From Bacteroidaceae bacterium (lineage in GTDB: Bacteria; Bacteroidota; Bacteroidia; Bacteroidales; Bacteroidaceae): DNA of 64,000 bases. The stretch covers positions 1 through 64,000 of the forward strand of contig JAEEGS010000044.1 in the NCBI GenBank assembly GCA_016280445.1, read 5' to 3'. The notes under the pieces were generated by a model, which was not told where the DNA came from, did no database searches, and worked only from the letters and a program-made list of their open reading frames with translations. Positions within the stretch are counted from its first letter, which is position 1; the number at the start of each line of letters is the position of its first letter. Both the position numbers and the translations under genes were made by a program. Below are positions 46,929 through 57,184 of the stretch, piece by piece.

Positions 46929-49136
46929 ATGAAAAGGACATGTCTTCTATGGATGGTGTGTGTGATGGCTGTGATGGCTCATGCGCAGGATTTCATTCTC
47001 CCGCATGGGGAGGATGTGAACATCTATGTCCAGATGGTGAAAGAACCCGTAGCAGCCACTGCTTGCGAGATGTTGGCCTCAGACGTAAAAAAGGTGTTGG
47101 GGGCGGAATTGGTGCGTGTGAAGAAACCGACGAAGGCGAAAGTGGTGGCGGTGCTGGACGATTGCTTGCCTCGCGAGGGCTTCCGGCTCTATGTGGAGCG
47201 GGGGCAACTCTTTGTGAGAGGAGCTGATGCGCATGGTTTGGCGTATGGGCTGTTGGAAGTTTCGCGGCTGATGGGTGTCTCGCCGTGGGAATGGTGGGCA
47301 GACAGTTCTCCAAGTCCTCTTCGGGAAGGAGAGCGTTATGTTCTTCCTGTCGGTTTCACCTCACAGCAAAGCCCTGCGGTGTCCTATCGTGGCATTTTCA
47401 TCAACGACGAGGATTGGGGCATCCTTCCTTGGAGTGGAGGAGTGATAGGGCCAGAGACGAACGAGAAGATTTTCCAATTGATGTTACGGCTCAGGGCCAA
47501 CTACTATTGGCCGTCGATGCATGAGGTGAGCAAACCGTTCTTCACCATCGAGGGCAACCGTGAGATGGCGTACAAGTATGGAATCTATGTAGGTGGATCG
47601 CATTGCGAACCGATGGCCACATCGCCTGCCACCGAGTGGAAACTGCGTGGAGTGGGCGACTATAACTATGTGACGAACCGAGCAGCGGTGCTGCAGTTTT
47701 GGTGTGACCGTGTGGAAGAGGTGAAAGGACAAGACATCGTCTATACGCTTGGCATGCGGGGCGTGCATGATGGTTCCATGCAGGGCGTCAAGACAAAGGA
47801 AGAAAAATTGTACTATCTGCAACAGGTGATTGACGACCAGCGTGAGATGTTGGCTTCTCTTGTGAACCCCGATGTGACTCAAGTTCCACAGGTGTTTGTG
47901 CCATATAAGGAAGTGTTGGACATCTATCATGCAGGGTTACGAGTGCCTGACGATGTGACGCTCATGTGGACAGACGATAATTATGGGTATATTCGCCACT
48001 TCCCAGATGAACAGGAGCGTTCCCGCAAGGGCGGTAATGGATTATATTACCACATTTCCTATTGGGGAAGGCCTCATGACTACCTTTGGCTTGGCACTTT
48101 TTCGCCGTTCCTTCTGCGTCAACAACTCACGGAGGCTTACCAACGTGGCATTTGCCGAATGTGGGTGCTGAATGTAGGTGACATCAAACCTGCAGAGTAT
48201 CAGATAGAGGATTTCATGAACATGGCGTGGGAAGGTGTTGATGGAAAAGCAGACGAGCGGAGCCAAATACGGCAATTTCTGGGGCGTGAGTTTGGGGAAC
48301 ATCTTGCCGACACCCTCACTTCTGTCATGATTGATCATTACCGTCTGGCCTTCGATCGTAAGCCCGAACACATGGGCGGTACCAGAGTGGAGGAGGCTGA
48401 CAAAGCGTATTGGGGCACGTTTCGCCCTATTGCTGAATGGACGAAGGAAGATGTGCAGCAGCGTGTGGATGACTATCAGCGGTTGTCGGATGCGGTGGAA
48501 GCATTGGTTGAACAGGTACCTGTTCATCGTCGAGACACCTATTTCCAATTGGTGAGATATCCTGTTCAGGCAGCGGCACAGATGAATTTCAAGTTTCTTG
48601 TGCCTGAACGGAGTGGAGAAGCCTATGACAGTATTGTCGCCTTGACACATATATATAATAGTAACCCACGCTGGCAGGGCATCATGAATATGGAACCAAG
48701 AAAGTTGGCGGTGTTTGGGAAGGTGGGAGAGCCGATGGCGTATCCTGCTTCTCCATCTGCCAAGGATGGTGTTGCAGAGAATCTTTTGTTCTCAGAAGAC
48801 ACGTGGCTATCGGTACGATTGGGCGATGCCTTGACGTTCCCTTTCGAGGCATCGGCGGACAGCGTGACATTTGACATCCGTCTCTTGCCCAACCTGCCAG
48901 TCGGTGGGGAACGGCTTACGTTTGCGGTGTCGGTGGATGGTGGTGAGGAACAGGTGTTCCACTATGAGACCTACGACCGAAGTGAGGAGTGGAAGCAGAA
49001 TGTGCTCCGCAATTACGCTCAACGCTTTGCAACCTTTTCTTTGCACACGAAAAAGACAGCCGACTCGCACCATGTCCTCACTTTCAAGGCACTGACGGAA
49101 GGCGTGAATCTGCGCAGTATTCGTCGGACAAAGTAA
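46929..49136 (+). CDS. GH115-family alpha-glucuronidase-like protein
   Basis: 735 aa; SYRGIFINDEDWGILPWSGG, ANYYWPSMHEVSKPFF, WTDDNYGYIRHFPDEQERSRKGGNGLYYHISYWGRPHDYLW. Confidence 0.88.
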   Translation: MKRTCLLWMVCVMAVMAHAQDFILPHGEDVNIYVQMVKEPVAATACEMLASDVKKVLGAELVRVKKPTKAKVVAVLDDCLPREGFRLYVERGQLFVRGADAHGLAYGLLEVSRLMGVSPWEWWADSSPSPLREGERYVLPVGFTSQQSPAVSYRGIFINDEDWGILPWSGGVIGPETNEKIFQLMLRLRANYYWPSMHEVSKPFFTIEGNREMAYKYGIYVGGSHCEPMATSPATEWKLRGVGDYNYVTNRAAVLQFWCDRVEEVKGQDIVYTLGMRGVHDGSMQGVKTKEEKLYYLQQVIDDQREMLASLVNPDVTQVPQVFVPYKEVLDIYHAGLRVPDDVTLMWTDDNYGYIRHFPDEQERSRKGGNGLYYHISYWGRPHDYLWLGTFSPFLLRQQLTEAYQRGICRMWVLNVGDIKPAEYQIEDFMNMAWEGVDGKADERSQIRQFLGREFGEHLADTLTSVMIDHYRLAFDRKPEHMGGTRVEEADKAYWGTFRPIAEWTKEDVQQRVDDYQRLSDAVEALVEQVPVHRRDTYFQLVRYPVQAAAQMNFKFLVPERSGEAYDSIVALTHIYNSNPRWQGIMNMEPRKLAVFGKVGEPMAYPASPSAKDGVAENLLFSEDTWLSVRLGDALTFPFEASADSVTFDIRLLPNLPVGGERLTFAVSVDGGEEQVFHYETYDRSEEWKQNVLRNYAQRFATFSLHTKKTADSHHVLTFKALTEGVNLRSIRRTK

Positions 49137-49242
49137 TGTTGACGAAAAAAAGTGTAACATGAGAAGGTGATGGTTTCGGAGGGAATGGTTACCTTTGCAA
49201 CGGAAAAGACTTTGAAGAGAAAACAAAACCTATTATACGTTT

Positions 49243-51264
49243 ATGAAGAAAATTTTATTGGCAGTGCTTGCGATGGCAAGTGTGTGTATGTCGGCATGGT
49301 CGGCAGAAAAGAGTTTTAGTAGTCCTAATGGCAAGTTGACGGTGACTGTTGACGATGCCAACGGAGTTTTCACTTATCGTGTCACATTGGATGGCGCAGA
49401 GTTCATCGCTCGTTCGCCGTTGGGATTGAAGACGAACATTGGCGACTTCACCAAGGATCTCACTTTGTCGGCATGCGAAGTGAAGAATGTGAAGGAACAG
49501 TATCAACTTCGCAACATCAAGCAGAGCAATGTGAATTATGAAGCCACCGAGGCTGTGTGTACGATGGAGCAGGGCGGCAAGAAGGTGATGGACGTTGTGT
49601 TCCGTGTGAGCAACCGCGATGTGGCTTACCGTTACACGCTCTATCCAAAGGGGCAGACGCTCGTGGCTGTTATCGAAGGCGAAGCAAGTGGCTTCCAGTT
49701 GCCAAAGGGAACGACGACTTTCTTGTGCCCGCAATCTCGTCCGATGGGTGGTTTTGCCCGCACGTCTCCCAGTTATGAAACCAGTTACACGCTCGACGAC
49801 CAGATGGGTAAGAACGGTTGGGGTGAAGGCTATTCGTTCCCTTGCCTGTTTAAGGTTCCCCTGAATGGTGAAGGTGGCTTGGTGATTGGCATCGGACAAT
49901 CAGATGCTGATGGTGGTTCTGCCATTAGAATCAAAGCAAATAATCAGGTGGGTTGGGTGCTCATCAGCGAGACAGGTGTGGATGGCAAGTATGTGGCCAG
50001 CCGCCTGTTGAATACGCAGGATGGTCTCTATCAGATTGGCTTCCCTCAGCAGGGCGAGTGCAACGGCTTCGGCTCCACCTCTGCGATGGTGGCATTGCCT
50101 TGTGCCACTCCTTGGCGCACCATCACTGTAGGCACCACGTTGGCGAACATCGTGGAAACTACGGTGCCGTTCGACCTTGTGGAACAGAAATATAAAGCCT
50201 CTCAGGAGTACATCTATGGTAAGGGCTCCTGGAGTTGGATTATTGGTATGGATTCCAGTTGTAACTTCGATGAGCAGAAGCGTTACATTGATTTCTCTGC
50301 TGCGATGGGGTATCAGACAGTGCTCATCGACGCCCTTTGGGACAAGCAGATTGGCTATGAGAAGATGGCGGAACTGGCTGCCTACGGCAAGAGCAAAGGT
50401 GTGGGGCTGTTCCTTTGGTACAACTCCAATGGTACTTGGAACGATGCACCTCAGTCGCCTATCGGCAAGATGGACAAGAGCCGTGAGCGCCGTGCGGAAA
50501 TGGCATGGATGAAGAGTATCGGCATCCGAGGCATCAAGGTCGATTTCTTTGGTGGCGACAAGCAGAACATGATGCAACTTTACGAGGACATCCTCTCCGA
50601 TGCCAACGACTTCGGCATCCTTGTGATTTTCCACGGTTGCACCTTGCCACGCGGATGGGAGAAGATGTATCCCAACTATGCAGCAAGCGAGGCAGTGCTG
50701 GCGTCGGAGAACCTGCACTTCGGACAGGGTGCCTGCGATGCTGAGGCCCGCAATGCGACGATTCACACATTTATCCGCAACACCGTCGGTTCTATGGATT
50801 TTGGCGGCTCCACCCTTAACAAGTTCTATAATGCTGACAACAAGCGCGGCACCCATCGTGTCACGTCCGATGTCTATGCGCTTGCCACAGCGGTGCTCTT
50901 CCAGAGTGCGGTGCAGCACTTTGCCCTTGCTCCCAACAACCTCACCGATGCACCTGCATGGGCTATCGACTTCATGAAGAATGTGCCCACCACTTGGGAC
51001 GAGGTGAAGTTCATCGACGGTTATCCAGGCAAGTACGCCATCATCGCCCGTCGCACAGGCAACAAATGGTTCGTGGTCGGCATCAATGCAGAAGATGCAA
51101 CGCTGAAGAAGACCATCTCCCTGCCGATGTTCGACAAAGGCGCAGAACTGGAGATGTATAGCGACGATGCAGAACTGAACGGCAGCGTCAGCACCATCAA
51201 GGCGAAGAAGCAAATCACGGTGACCATCCCCAAGAATGGCGGTTTGGTGATTGTGAACAAGTAA
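49243..51264 (+). CDS. GH97-family (SusB-like) alpha-glycosidase
   Basis: 673 aa; signal peptide; YIDFSAAMGYQTVLID, GIRGIKVDFFGGDKQ, IFHGCTLPRGWEKMYPNYAASEAV. Confidence 0.93.
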   Translation: MKKILLAVLAMASVCMSAWSAEKSFSSPNGKLTVTVDDANGVFTYRVTLDGAEFIARSPLGLKTNIGDFTKDLTLSACEVKNVKEQYQLRNIKQSNVNYEATEAVCTMEQGGKKVMDVVFRVSNRDVAYRYTLYPKGQTLVAVIEGEASGFQLPKGTTTFLCPQSRPMGGFARTSPSYETSYTLDDQMGKNGWGEGYSFPCLFKVPLNGEGGLVIGIGQSDADGGSAIRIKANNQVGWVLISETGVDGKYVASRLLNTQDGLYQIGFPQQGECNGFGSTSAMVALPCATPWRTITVGTTLANIVETTVPFDLVEQKYKASQEYIYGKGSWSWIIGMDSSCNFDEQKRYIDFSAAMGYQTVLIDALWDKQIGYEKMAELAAYGKSKGVGLFLWYNSNGTWNDAPQSPIGKMDKSRERRAEMAWMKSIGIRGIKVDFFGGDKQNMMQLYEDILSDANDFGILVIFHGCTLPRGWEKMYPNYAASEAVLASENLHFGQGACDAEARNATIHTFIRNTVGSMDFGGSTLNKFYNADNKRGTHRVTSDVYALATAVLFQSAVQHFALAPNNLTDAPAWAIDFMKNVPTTWDEVKFIDGYPGKYAIIARRTGNKWFVVGINAEDATLKKTISLPMFDKGAELEMYSDDAELNGSVSTIKAKKQITVTIPKNGGLVIVNK

Positions 51265-51278
51265 ACCACATATATGAT

Positions 51279-51326
51279 ATGAAGAGCGGGGCTTGTGTCT
51301 GGCACGACACAAGCCCCGCTCTTCAT
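51279..51326 (+). terminator. Long perfect hairpin after the GH97 gene
   Basis: ATGAAGAGCGGGGCTTGTGTC-tggcac-GACACAAGCCCCGCTCTTCAT, 21-bp stem. Confidence 0.8.
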
Positions 51327-51388
51327 GTCTTCCAAAACGCCACTTCCACTGCCTCCATGATGTTCCCTCCACATCCTCCGATACGGTT

Positions 51389-51489
51389 CTTCCACTGCCT
51401 CAAAATCGGTCTGAGTCACACCGCACCCCTCGGTGTGACTCAGACCGACCCTATCGGTGTGACTCACACCGTTTTTGAGGTTGTGGAAG
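51389..51489. repeat. Tripartite 17-nt palindrome element (copy 3)
   Basis: CGGTCTGAGTCACACCG (51407-51423), CGGTGTGACTCAGACCG (51431-51447), CGGTGTGACTCACACCG (51455-51471), spacers of exactly 7 nt; flanks CTTCCACTGCCTCAAAAT / TTTTTGAGGTTGTGGAAG; 101 nt like copy 2. Confidence 0.9.
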
Positions 51490-51754
51490 TGGCTCGCCAG
51501 AGGTAGTGGAGTTGCCTTCTTGGTGGCAGTGGAAGTGCCTCCTCAGAGGGTGCTTCTTCTCCGTTTTTTGTGTGGTGTGATAAAAATAGCAGTTAAGCCG
51601 AGGTGTGTAACTGTTCAGCGATTATCTTTCGGCTGAGTGGCCTAACGGCTCAGAAACGATTGAAAACCATGAAAAAAGCCATGTTTGAACACTTTTTTCG
51701 TTCTTTTTTGAAAAAAAACTCCCAACTCCTCACTCCTAACTCCCAATTATTTCG

Positions 51755-51762
51755 TACCTTTG
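51755..51762 (+). promoter_or_regulatory. Candidate -7 element TACCTTTG of rplS
   Basis: TAnnTTTG match. Confidence 0.55.
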
Positions 51763-51882
51763 CAACCGTTTTTGGCGAAGCCGCTGTCTGATAGGGAGAG
51801 AGCCCAAGGAGTTGAGACAAAGGGTTTCAATATTCTGAAAAGGAGAATGCTTCGCTGTAACTCTTTAATCATCAAACCAATT

Positions 51883-52260
51883 ATGGCAGTAGATTTAATT
51901 AAAGTGGCTGAGGAGGCTATGAAGACCTCTGAGCCAAAGCAGCATCCAGAATTCAAGGCTGGTGACACAGTAACAGTGGCTTACAAGATTGTCGAGGGTT
52001 CTAAGGAGCGTATCCAGTTGTACCGCGGTGTTGTTATCAAGATTGCAGGTCATCAGGACAAGAAGCGTTTCACGGTTCGCAAGATGTCTGGCACCGTAGG
52101 TGTGGAGCGTATCTTCCCACTCAACTCACCCAACATCGATTCTATCGAGGTGAACAAGGTAGGTAAGGTGCGTCGTGCTAAACTTTACTACCTGCGCAAG
52201 CTCACTGGTAAGAAGGCACGCATCAAGGAAAAGCTTTCAGGTAAGAAGGCTGAGGCGTAA
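51883..52260 (+). CDS. rplS: 50S ribosomal protein L19
   Basis: [53 protein letters not shown]; start placed at internal ATG 51883. Confidence 0.96.
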   Translation: MAVDLIKVAEEAMKTSEPKQHPEFKAGDTVTVAYKIVEGSKERIQLYRGVVIKIAGHQDKKRFTVRKMSGTVGVERIFPLNSPNIDSIEVNKVGKVRRAKLYYLRKLTGKKARIKEKLSGKKAEA

Positions 52261-52436
52261 GACCATTCGGAACCTTACGAGTTATAGAGAGAATTGCAGT
52301 TTGCAGTTCTCTCTTTTTGTTCTTTATGTAGGGAAAGAGAAATCTTTTTGTCCCAAATGTTTGAAAAAGCGAACCTCGCCTACCTTGTTCATTTTTTTTT
52401 ATCTATCTTTGTGGCAAAATTCAAATGCATTCATAT

Positions 52437-52901
52437 ATGGGAAAGTTGATTGTTAACTCATACGATGAGTTTGCCTCACATCTGGGCGAAGTGATTGGAA
52501 CAAGCGAGTGGCTCGAAGTATCGCAGGAGCGCATCAACCTTTTTGCCGATGCCACCCTCGACCACCAGTGGATACATGTAGACCCTGAGCGCGCAAAAGT
52601 GGAGAGCCCCTACAAGTCCACGATTGCTCATGGTTATTTGACGCTTTCTCTCCTTCCGCACTTGTGGCAGGAGCTGATTCAGGTGAACAATGTGAAGATG
52701 TTGGTCAACTATGGCATGGATCAGATGAAGTTCGGACAGCCGGTTTTGTCTGGTCAGCGTGTGCGCCTCACGGCCTCCCTTCACGATATAGCGAACATTC
52801 GTGGCATCTGCAAGGCCCAAATCAAGTTCAAACTGGAGATTGAGAACCAGAAGAAGCAGGCACTGGAGGGTTTGGCCACCTTCCTCTACTATTTCGAGTG
52901 A
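52437..52901 (+). CDS. MaoC-like (R)-specific dehydratase/hotdog protein
   Basis: VSQERINLFADATLDHQWIHVDPERAK...STIAHGYLTLSLLP. Confidence 0.9.
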   Translation: MGKLIVNSYDEFASHLGEVIGTSEWLEVSQERINLFADATLDHQWIHVDPERAKVESPYKSTIAHGYLTLSLLPHLWQELIQVNNVKMLVNYGMDQMKFGQPVLSGQRVRLTASLHDIANIRGICKAQIKFKLEIENQKKQALEGLATFLYYFE

Positions 52902-52932
52902 ATCAGCACGGCCGTTCAGGCGTCATGACAAA

Positions 52933-52974
52933 TAGAGAAGCCCCTGACAAGTCAACTTGTCAGGGGCTTCTCTA
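52933..52974. terminator. Perfect 19-bp stem hairpin abutting the tRNA-Phe 3' end
   Basis: TAGAGAAGCCCCTGACAAG-TCAA-CTTGTCAGGGGCTTCTCTA. Confidence 0.75.
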
Positions 52975-53050
52975 TGGTGGTACCACCAGGATTCGAACCG
53001 GGGACACACGGATTTTCAGTCCGATGCTCTACCAACTGAGCTATGGCACC
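52975..53050 (-). tRNA. tRNA-Phe (anticodon GAA)
   Basis: Minus strand GGTGCCATAGCTCAGTTGGTAGAGCATCGGACTGAAAATCCGTGTGTCCCCGGTTCGAATCCTGGTGGTACCACCA; cloverleaf and encoded CCA. Confidence 0.96.
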
Positions 53051-53182
53051 AACGGGGTTGCTTTTGTTTTGCGAGTGCAAAGGTACGCCTTTTTTCCGTT
53101 CTGGCAAAACTTTTGGCTACTTTTTTTGCTTGAGGCGCTAAAAAAGGGCAGGAAGGGAGTTCGGAAAGTGGTTTGATGGGGA

Positions 53183-53596
53183 TTACATGAGCGAACCGAA
53201 GGGCATGTCGCGCTTCGTGCGATAGGCCAATCCCGTCATCGCCGCCAGCAGTTCTCCATGCTGGTTGGTCACCTTGATGTCGCAGTAGGGCAGTTTGTGG
53301 TGGTCGAGCGTTTCGGTGCATTCCGCAATGATGTGGTCGCCCAGTTGTCCTGACTTCAGGAACGTGATGCTGTTGCTGATGCCCAACGTCAGTGTGCCGT
53401 GACAATTGGCCACACCTGCGAAGGCAAGGTCGGCCAGCGTGTATATAACGCCTCCCTGGCATACGTTGGCACCATTCAGATGCCGTTCTTCCACGGTCAG
53501 TTCTGCTTTTGCGTAGCCCTCACGTATCTCTGTGAGTTGTGCCCCGATGCTGTGGGCAAAGCGGTCGTTTGTATTGAGATTTTCGAGCAGTGTCAT
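53183..53596 (-). CDS. PaaI-family hotdog thioesterase
   Basis: ERHLNGANVCQGGVIYTLADLAFAGVANCHG motif. Confidence 0.88.
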   Translation of the reverse strand: MTLLENLNTNDRFAHSIGAQLTEIREGYAKAELTVEERHLNGANVCQGGVIYTLADLAFAGVANCHGTLTLGISNSITFLKSGQLGDHIIAECTETLDHHKLPYCDIKVTNQHGELLAAMTGLAYRTKRDMPFGSLM

Positions 53597-53719
53597 AAGT
53601 GTTTGATGTTTTTGCCCTACAAAGGTAGGAGTTTTTGTTCTTTTTGGGGAAAAAATTTGTTTCTTTTTGAATGTTTTGTCTATATTTGCAAGACTAACAA
53701 ACTAAGAAAGACCTTTTGT

Positions 53720-56700
53720 ATGATGAAGAAACTGTTATTCTCAACATTTTTGTTATTGGTTTCTGTACTTCTTGTGCGGGCTCAGGACACAGACACTTAT
53801 AGTGGTTCGGTAGTGGCAGAAGAAGGTGCGTGGTGCTGGTTTGCCGACCCGCGTGCCCTGCACTATGAGAATGAAGCAGGAACCATCAACGCGACCTATC
53901 TGGGATACATTGATGTGCATGGAAACGTGAAAGCCACGCAGTATGACTGGTTGACGGGACGGAAGACGGACGTGCTGATTCGTTCTTACTTTCAGCCCGA
54001 TGACCACAATAACCCGACCTTTGTGGTGCTGCCCGATGAGCGTGTGATGATTTTCTACACACGCCACACAGACGAGGCAAAGATTTGGTATCGCATCTCA
54101 CGGAAACCTGGTGACATTACGGCACTGGGTGAGGAGAAATATCTGGCGACCGCAAACAACACCACCTATCCTTCACCCTTCCTCTTGAGCGATGACCCCA
54201 ACCACGTTTATTTGTGTTGGCGCGGCATTGGCTGGCATCCGACCATTGCACGGATTACGATGCCTGATGCAGATGACAACTGCCAGTTTGACTTCGGGCC
54301 TAAACAAATAGTACAAAGTACGGGCGCGCGCCCGTATGCGAAGTATCAAAGCAACGGCAAGGACAAGATTTACGTCAGTTACACGACGGGACACCCTGAC
54401 AACGAGATGCCCGACTGGCTCTACTTCAATGTCATCGACATCAACAACGGAAATGGTCCCATCCTGCGTGACCTGAACGGCACGCAACTGAGTGTCATCC
54501 AGAATGGTGTGTTCAACGTGAACAAGTCCGACTCCTATGCCAACGCTTACCCTGCCACCATCGTGGATAAGTCGGCCAACGTCCGTAACTGGGTGTGGCA
54601 GATTGTACTCGACAAGGACGAGCATCCCGTCATTGCTTATCCCCACATCGATAACGACAAGACCACTCATGTTTATTGGTATGCCCGATGGAATGGATCT
54701 TCGTGGAAAAACACATGGGTACAGTATGGTGGTCATGCTTTCCATCAGAATTGGAATTCGACGGAGCGTTGCTACAGTGGTGGCATGAGTCTTGACCCCG
54801 ACAACATCAACGACCTCTATCTCTCCATTCCCACCAAGGATGGCGCCTATAACAAGGACGGAGTGTATGAAATATGGAAATACACCATTGACGATGATGG
54901 CCAGGTGGCGGGCTCGGAACAAATCACCAAGAATAGCCAGAAAAACAATGTGCGGCCATATGTCATCCCTGGTTCGAAGAACTCGAAAATGCGTCTTGGG
55001 TGGATGAATGGTGACTACTACTATTGGATGGTGAAGCAGGGCTATCCGAAGGGTTATCCCACCGATATGCGATGTGACTATGCCTGGGGAGAGGAACTGA
55101 CCCCGCAGCAGGAGAATGCGCCACAAAAAGACCAATTCTGTCTTTGCAAAGACAATACGTTGAGTTTCCTTTTCCACACCAGTGGAGGGTGGAAGAACTA
55201 CAAAGGTACGCTCCTCTCAAATGGTAGCGACTGTTCTTATGTCATCGATGATGATTACTATCCGGTCTTCACCATCGGTGGTAAGAGTTATAAGAGCCAG
55301 AACCGTCTGCTCACCTCCGATAACTGGGCAACCCAAAGCACTGGCACCAATGGCGACAACCACCCGACGGAATATTCGTCGTGGGTGCTTACGATGACTT
55401 ACGATGGCCAAGTGCTCACTACCTACCGCAATGGACTTGTTGACCAGGTGATAGAGGTTGAGGGCTTGCAAGATGTTGTGCTTGATGGCAATGGAGAGGA
55501 GTTTGGCCAAGGTCTTTGGGCAACACATGAGTATTATGCCTGCGCTTCCCCCATCACGGTGCAGAGTCTTGTGAAGAAAATGCAGGCTGCATACAAGAAG
55601 GAAGAGGATCAAAGGGTTCTTAATTCCCTCATTCATCTGCCCACAGAAACCCGTACCGACCTTGTGTTGCCCAAGGCCGTGTTGAATAATCAAGTGGATG
55701 TGACGTGGACATCGTCTAATGAAAGCGTCATCACCTCCGACGGTGCGCTCATGCCTTTGAAAAAGGATGCCGCGGTAACACTCACTGCCACTGTTGGCGA
55801 GGCAAGTCGCATTTTTGAGGTGAAGGCTTTGGCTCGTGATATCCCAAAGAACCTCATTTATTCCAAAGATGGGATTGACCTGACTGGCAATACTGCTGAT
55901 GGGTGGAACTCAAATCAGTATGAGGTGGCTCCTGAAGGGTTGCTGAACGGCTTGCGTTCCTATACCTTCCTCGCCACTATCAATGCCAAGAGTCTGACGA
56001 AGGCACCACGTATTTATGACTTTGGTTCGGGCAACGGTAACAGTCTTTTCTTGAGAGCCAATCCATTGTCGGCTGGTGTGAAATATAATGGAGGCACCAC
56101 CACGATGGTGAATGGCACCACCACATTGACTACAGATAAAGAGTATAAGTTGGCCGTCAGTTACGATGCTGCCACTAAGTTGACAACTATCTATGTGGAT
56201 GGTGAGGTGAGTGCGAGCGGTATGGCGAATCTGGTGGAGGCATACCAGTTGGAAGAACTGGCAAAGGATACCCGTAACTACATCGGGCGCACTCAGTGGT
56301 GGGATAGCAGTTACAAGGCCGACAACGTGGACTTTGTAGGAACTATTGATCAGTTCAGAATGTACGATGTATGTCTCACCCGTAAAGAAATCTGTGAGTT
56401 GCAAAGCCTCCCTTTTGAGGTGGCGGAGTTGCCGACTGACTTGCAGAACGGTGACTTCGAGGGAACATACACTGTGCTGTCTGGCAGTGGAGTGAGCAGC
56501 GACCGTGCCATCTATGTGCCCGAAGGTTGGACGGTGGATTATTCAGTTCGCAATGAGAATGATTTCAATGCATTTAAGGGAGGTGATTTCTACTATAACC
56601 AATTCTTTGCCGCCAAGTCACAAAATGCTGAAGGTGGCAATCAGACCCTTTGGGTGCGTCAGCGTTGGGGACAATCCAGTATCGGCTTCTATCAGGAGGT

Positions 56701-57097
56701 GAAACTGCCTGCAGGGCGTTACACCCTGTCGGCTGACCTCTATGCTTCCGACACCAGCGATGAAACCTATGTGTATGTGAATAAGCAGCAGAAGAAGGTG
56801 TCGGCGGCTCATGCGTGGGAAACCGTTTCCTTTGATGTTGAAGCAGATGGAGAGGAAGCGTTCCGCGTGGGGTGTCAGACGTTACATGTCAATGCTGACG
56901 ACGAACGTATTTGTGCCTTCGACAATTTTAAGTTGGCATTGGTAGAAGAGACGCCCGATGCCATCAGTCAACCGTCGGCAGACAGTAATCCTCGTGCCTA
57001 TTACTCGTTGTCGGGAGTGCGTCTTTCTGCTCCGATACGGGGATTTAACATCGTCAAGGAGTCAGATGGAAAATATCAGAAAGTGCTGGTGAAGTAG
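53720..57097 (+). CDS. Secreted BNR_4-type protein with LamG-like and C-terminal carbohydrate-binding modules
   Basis: Signal peptide MMKKLLFSTFLLLVSVLLVRAQ; WCWFADPRALHYENEAGTINATYLGYID; LamG-like region; C-terminus GFNIVKESDGKYQKVLVK; start reset from 53399. Confidence 0.78.
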   Translation: MMKKLLFSTFLLLVSVLLVRAQDTDTYSGSVVAEEGAWCWFADPRALHYENEAGTINATYLGYIDVHGNVKATQYDWLTGRKTDVLIRSYFQPDDHNNPTFVVLPDERVMIFYTRHTDEAKIWYRISRKPGDITALGEEKYLATANNTTYPSPFLLSDDPNHVYLCWRGIGWHPTIARITMPDADDNCQFDFGPKQIVQSTGARPYAKYQSNGKDKIYVSYTTGHPDNEMPDWLYFNVIDINNGNGPILRDLNGTQLSVIQNGVFNVNKSDSYANAYPATIVDKSANVRNWVWQIVLDKDEHPVIAYPHIDNDKTTHVYWYARWNGSSWKNTWVQYGGHAFHQNWNSTERCYSGGMSLDPDNINDLYLSIPTKDGAYNKDGVYEIWKYTIDDDGQVAGSEQITKNSQKNNVRPYVIPGSKNSKMRLGWMNGDYYYWMVKQGYPKGYPTDMRCDYAWGEELTPQQENAPQKDQFCLCKDNTLSFLFHTSGGWKNYKGTLLSNGSDCSYVIDDDYYPVFTIGGKSYKSQNRLLTSDNWATQSTGTNGDNHPTEYSSWVLTMTYDGQVLTTYRNGLVDQVIEVEGLQDVVLDGNGEEFGQGLWATHEYYACASPITVQSLVKKMQAAYKKEEDQRVLNSLIHLPTETRTDLVLPKAVLNNQVDVTWTSSNESVITSDGALMPLKKDAAVTLTATVGEASRIFEVKALARDIPKNLIYSKDGIDLTGNTADGWNSNQYEVAPEGLLNGLRSYTFLATINAKSLTKAPRIYDFGSGNGNSLFLRANPLSAGVKYNGGTTTMVNGTTTLTTDKEYKLAVSYDAATKLTTIYVDGEVSASGMANLVEAYQLEELAKDTRNYIGRTQWWDSSYKADNVDFVGTIDQFRMYDVCLTRKEICELQSLPFEVAELPTDLQNGDFEGTYTVLSGSGVSSDRAIYVPEGWTVDYSVRNENDFNAFKGGDFYYNQFFAAKSQNAEGGNQTLWVRQRWGQSSIGFYQEVKLPAGRYTLSADLYASDTSDETYVYVNKQQKKVSAAHAWETVSFDVEADGEEAFRVGCQTLHVNADDERICAFDNFKLALVEETPDAISQPSADSNPRAYYSLSGVRLSAPIRGFNIVKESDGKYQKVLVK

Positions 57098-57184
57098 GAG
57101 AGTGTGGATATATGAAAAGAAAATCCCTATACCTAAGGTGGTGGATAATAGGGAGTTTGAGTATTAACCTAAAACCAAACAAAA

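Noticed and set aside
49900-51372. 490-aa minus-strand ORF opposite GH97
   Set aside because: Shadow of the clear GH97 coding sequence
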